Source of the DNA: Acidobacteria bacterium UBA7540
GTDB lineage: Bacteria > Acidobacteriota > Terriglobia > UBA7540
NCBI GenBank assembly: GCA_002478145.1
Contig: DLMI01000198.1
Span: forward strand, 6,532-14,174
Direction of reading: 5' to 3'
DNA length: 7,643 bases
The position numbers were made by a program, and so were the translations under genes. Positions 6,428 through 7,643 of the stretch are shown one piece after another (positions within the stretch are counted from its first letter, which is position 1; each line of letters starts with the position of its first letter). The notes under the pieces were generated by a model. The model saw nothing but the letters and a program-made list of their open reading frames with translations, searched no databases and was not told the DNA's origin.

Positions 6428-6437
6428 TAAAATTTTA
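6428..6437. repeat. AT-rich perfect palindrome in the kinase/proline-rich gap
   Basis: TAAAATTTTA is a self-complementary 10-mer in the 58-bp gap between the kinase stop and the next start. It stands out against GC-rich surroundings. It could mark an internal promoter or a binding site, but a 10-mer of this composition may be chance. Confidence 0.2.
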
Positions 6438-6461
6438 CGCCTCGGCGCGTTGCGGGAGAAA

Positions 6462-7643
6462 TCAAGCTCTCGGTTCCGTCATCTCGGTCTCGAAGTGGAC
6501 AGGCGTATCGTGCTCGGACTCGAGACTCGAATCAGCCAAGGGAATCCGGAACCGGAACGTTGTACCTTCACCTTCCGTCGATTCAAATTCTACAGACCCG
6601 TGATGCCAGTCTAGGATCTGGTAAGTCTGCGCGAGCCCAATGCCGTTGCCGTCCTTCTTGGTGGTGAAGTAAAGCTCAAAAACCTTGTCATGCATCTGTT
6701 GCGCAATGCCAACGCCCCGGTCAGAGATCTCGGCAATCACCAAATTGCGGTCACGGTGTGCCGAGATGGTGAGCGGGCCTCCCTGGGGCATGGCCTGCAC
6801 TCCGTTAAGCACCACGTTGAGCAGCGCCTGCTTCATCAAGTCAAGATCCGCCTTGATGGGCAGCGGCTCTCTGGACATTTCGCGCCTGATGTTGACACCG
6901 TGTTGCTCCGCGTCAGGAGCGGCGAGCAGCGCAACGTCCTCGAGCAAACGTCGGAGGTCCACCTCCACCAGGTGCAACTCGCGGGCGCGCATGAAGTCGA
7001 CAAGGGTTTGCACCACTCGATCGAGCCTCTGGATCTCGCTGCCGATGATGTCCATGTGCCGGCGGGTGTCGGGATCCAATTGCGCCAGCTTGTTCTGCAA
7101 GAGCTCAAAGTGGAGCACGATGGCGTTGATGGGATTCTTGACTTCATGAGCCACGCCGCCCGTAACCCGTCCACTGGCCGAGAGCCGCCGGGACATCTCG
7201 ATTTCGTCTCCAATGCGCCGCACCGATTCGGCATCGCGCATGATCAGCAGCGCTCCGATCTGCGTGCCCTTTTCCTGAACAAAATCCATAGACACTTGGA
7301 CGCGCCTGCCACCGGCTGCGCTGAACTCGCGTTGCAGGAGCGGACGCTTCCGCTCGAAAGCGTCGAGCACCATCGCCCCCAGGGAAGAATCGCGAGAAAA
7401 AATCTCCCCCGCAGTTCGACCCAACATTTCTCCGCGCGGCTTGCCGAGAAATCGTTCTACCGGAGCACTCACTAACACCACGCGAGAGTCGCGCGTGAAG
7501 AGCACCAAGCCATCTTGCAGCTTGGACATGAGTTGATCCACATTGTCTTTCAGCGCGGAAAAGATTTCCTTGGTGTCTCGCATCTGCCGGCCCAGATTGG
7601 CGATCTTCAGCGTGACCAGCCCGAATTCATCATGTTCCGACTC
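6462..7643 (-). CDS. Sensor histidine kinase, HAMP-PAS-HisKA-HATPase (N-terminus cut off by window edge)
   Basis: The frame is open to the last base of the window, giving 393 visible residues. The Met at 7583 is internal, because the 20 codons before it continue a coherent sequence (DEFGLVTLKIANLGRQ) that looks like the end of a HAMP linker, so a membrane-anchored sensor part probably lies outside. Visible-residue positions: HAMP end about 1-35; a PAS domain about 40-140 (LQDGLVLFTRDSRVVLVS onward); the HisKA H-box GGVAHEVKNPINAI with phospho-acceptor His166; the N-box around LLNVVLNGVQAM with Asn280; the G1 box DRGVGI about 308-313; and the F/G2 boxes YFTTKKDGNGIGLA about 325-338. All catalytic boxes are intact. 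The arrangement is NtrB-like, a family that usually phosphorylates an NtrC-type regulator, but no regulator is in view. A polar, acidic tail of about 24 residues follows the ATPase domain. The signal sensed is unknown. The proline-rich protein gene follows after 58 bp. Confidence 0.93.
   Translation of the reverse strand, partial: ESEHDEFGLVTLKIANLGRQMRDTKEIFSALKDNVDQLMSKLQDGLVLFTRDSRVVLVSAPVERFLGKPRGEMLGRTAGEIFSRDSSLGAMVLDAFERKRPLLQREFSAAGGRRVQVSMDFVQEKGTQIGALLIMRDAESVRRIGDEIEMSRRLSASGRVTGGVAHEVKNPINAIVLHFELLQNKLAQLDPDTRRHMDIIGSEIQRLDRVVQTLVDFMRARELHLVEVDLRRLLEDVALLAAPDAEQHGVNIRREMSREPLPIKADLDLMKQALLNVVLNGVQAMPQGGPLTISAHRDRNLVIAEISDRGVGIAQQMHDKVFELYFTTKKDGNGIGLAQTYQILDWHHGSVEFESTEGEGTTFRFRIPLADSSLESEHDTPVHFETEMTEPRA

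Noticed and set aside
6690..7475. 261-codon plus-strand open frame opposite the histidine kinase
   Set aside because: The minus strand encodes a kinase with all catalytic boxes; the plus-strand product shows no family features and is His/Arg/Leu-rich as expected for an antisense shadow.

Overview
The window looks like a piece of a moderately GC-rich soil or sediment bacterial chromosome, most likely from the Acidobacteria (Terriglobia-like). That placement rests on remembered resemblance of three proteins to acidobacterial families: the HAMP-PAS histidine kinase, the proline-rich secreted protein beside it, and the small secreted protein at the left edge. No marker gene confirms it. The window is almost fully coding. 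It holds seven genes, six on the minus strand and one, the patatin, on the plus strand. Both end genes run off the window.

Layout from left to right: (1) a partial small secreted protein, minus strand, cut at base 1; (2) a Nudix hydrolase, minus, 55 bp upstream of gene 1 and probably cotranscribed with it; (3) a divergent intergenic region of about 216 bp; (4) a patatin-like phospholipase, plus; (5) a Tat-exported CotA-type multicopper oxidase, minus, tail to tail with the patatin; (6) a secreted phospholipase C/acid-phosphatase-family phosphoesterase, minus, separated from the oxidase by a striking 49-nt hairpin; (7) an intergenic region of about 260 bp with two small hairpins and a weak promoter candidate; (8) a secreted proline-rich protein with a conserved-looking helical C-terminus, minus; (9) a HAMP-PAS-HisKA-HATPase sensor kinase, minus, whose N-terminus lies beyond base 7643.

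In minus-strand transcription order the kinase and the proline-rich protein form a probable operon. The phosphoesterase follows with its own leader, then the hairpin, then the oxidase. Four of the seven products carry export signals (two clear Sec, one likely Sec, one Tat), so the region leans toward cell-envelope and extracellular functions: phosphate-ester or phospholipid cleavage, copper-dependent oxidation of phenolic-type substrates, and sensing. I see no mobile element, tRNA, rRNA, CRISPR array or defence operon. The items most worth a second look are the 14-bp-arm hairpin before the oxidase, the kinase/proline-rich-protein pair with its uncharacterised C-terminal domain, and the hairpins upstream of the phosphoesterase.
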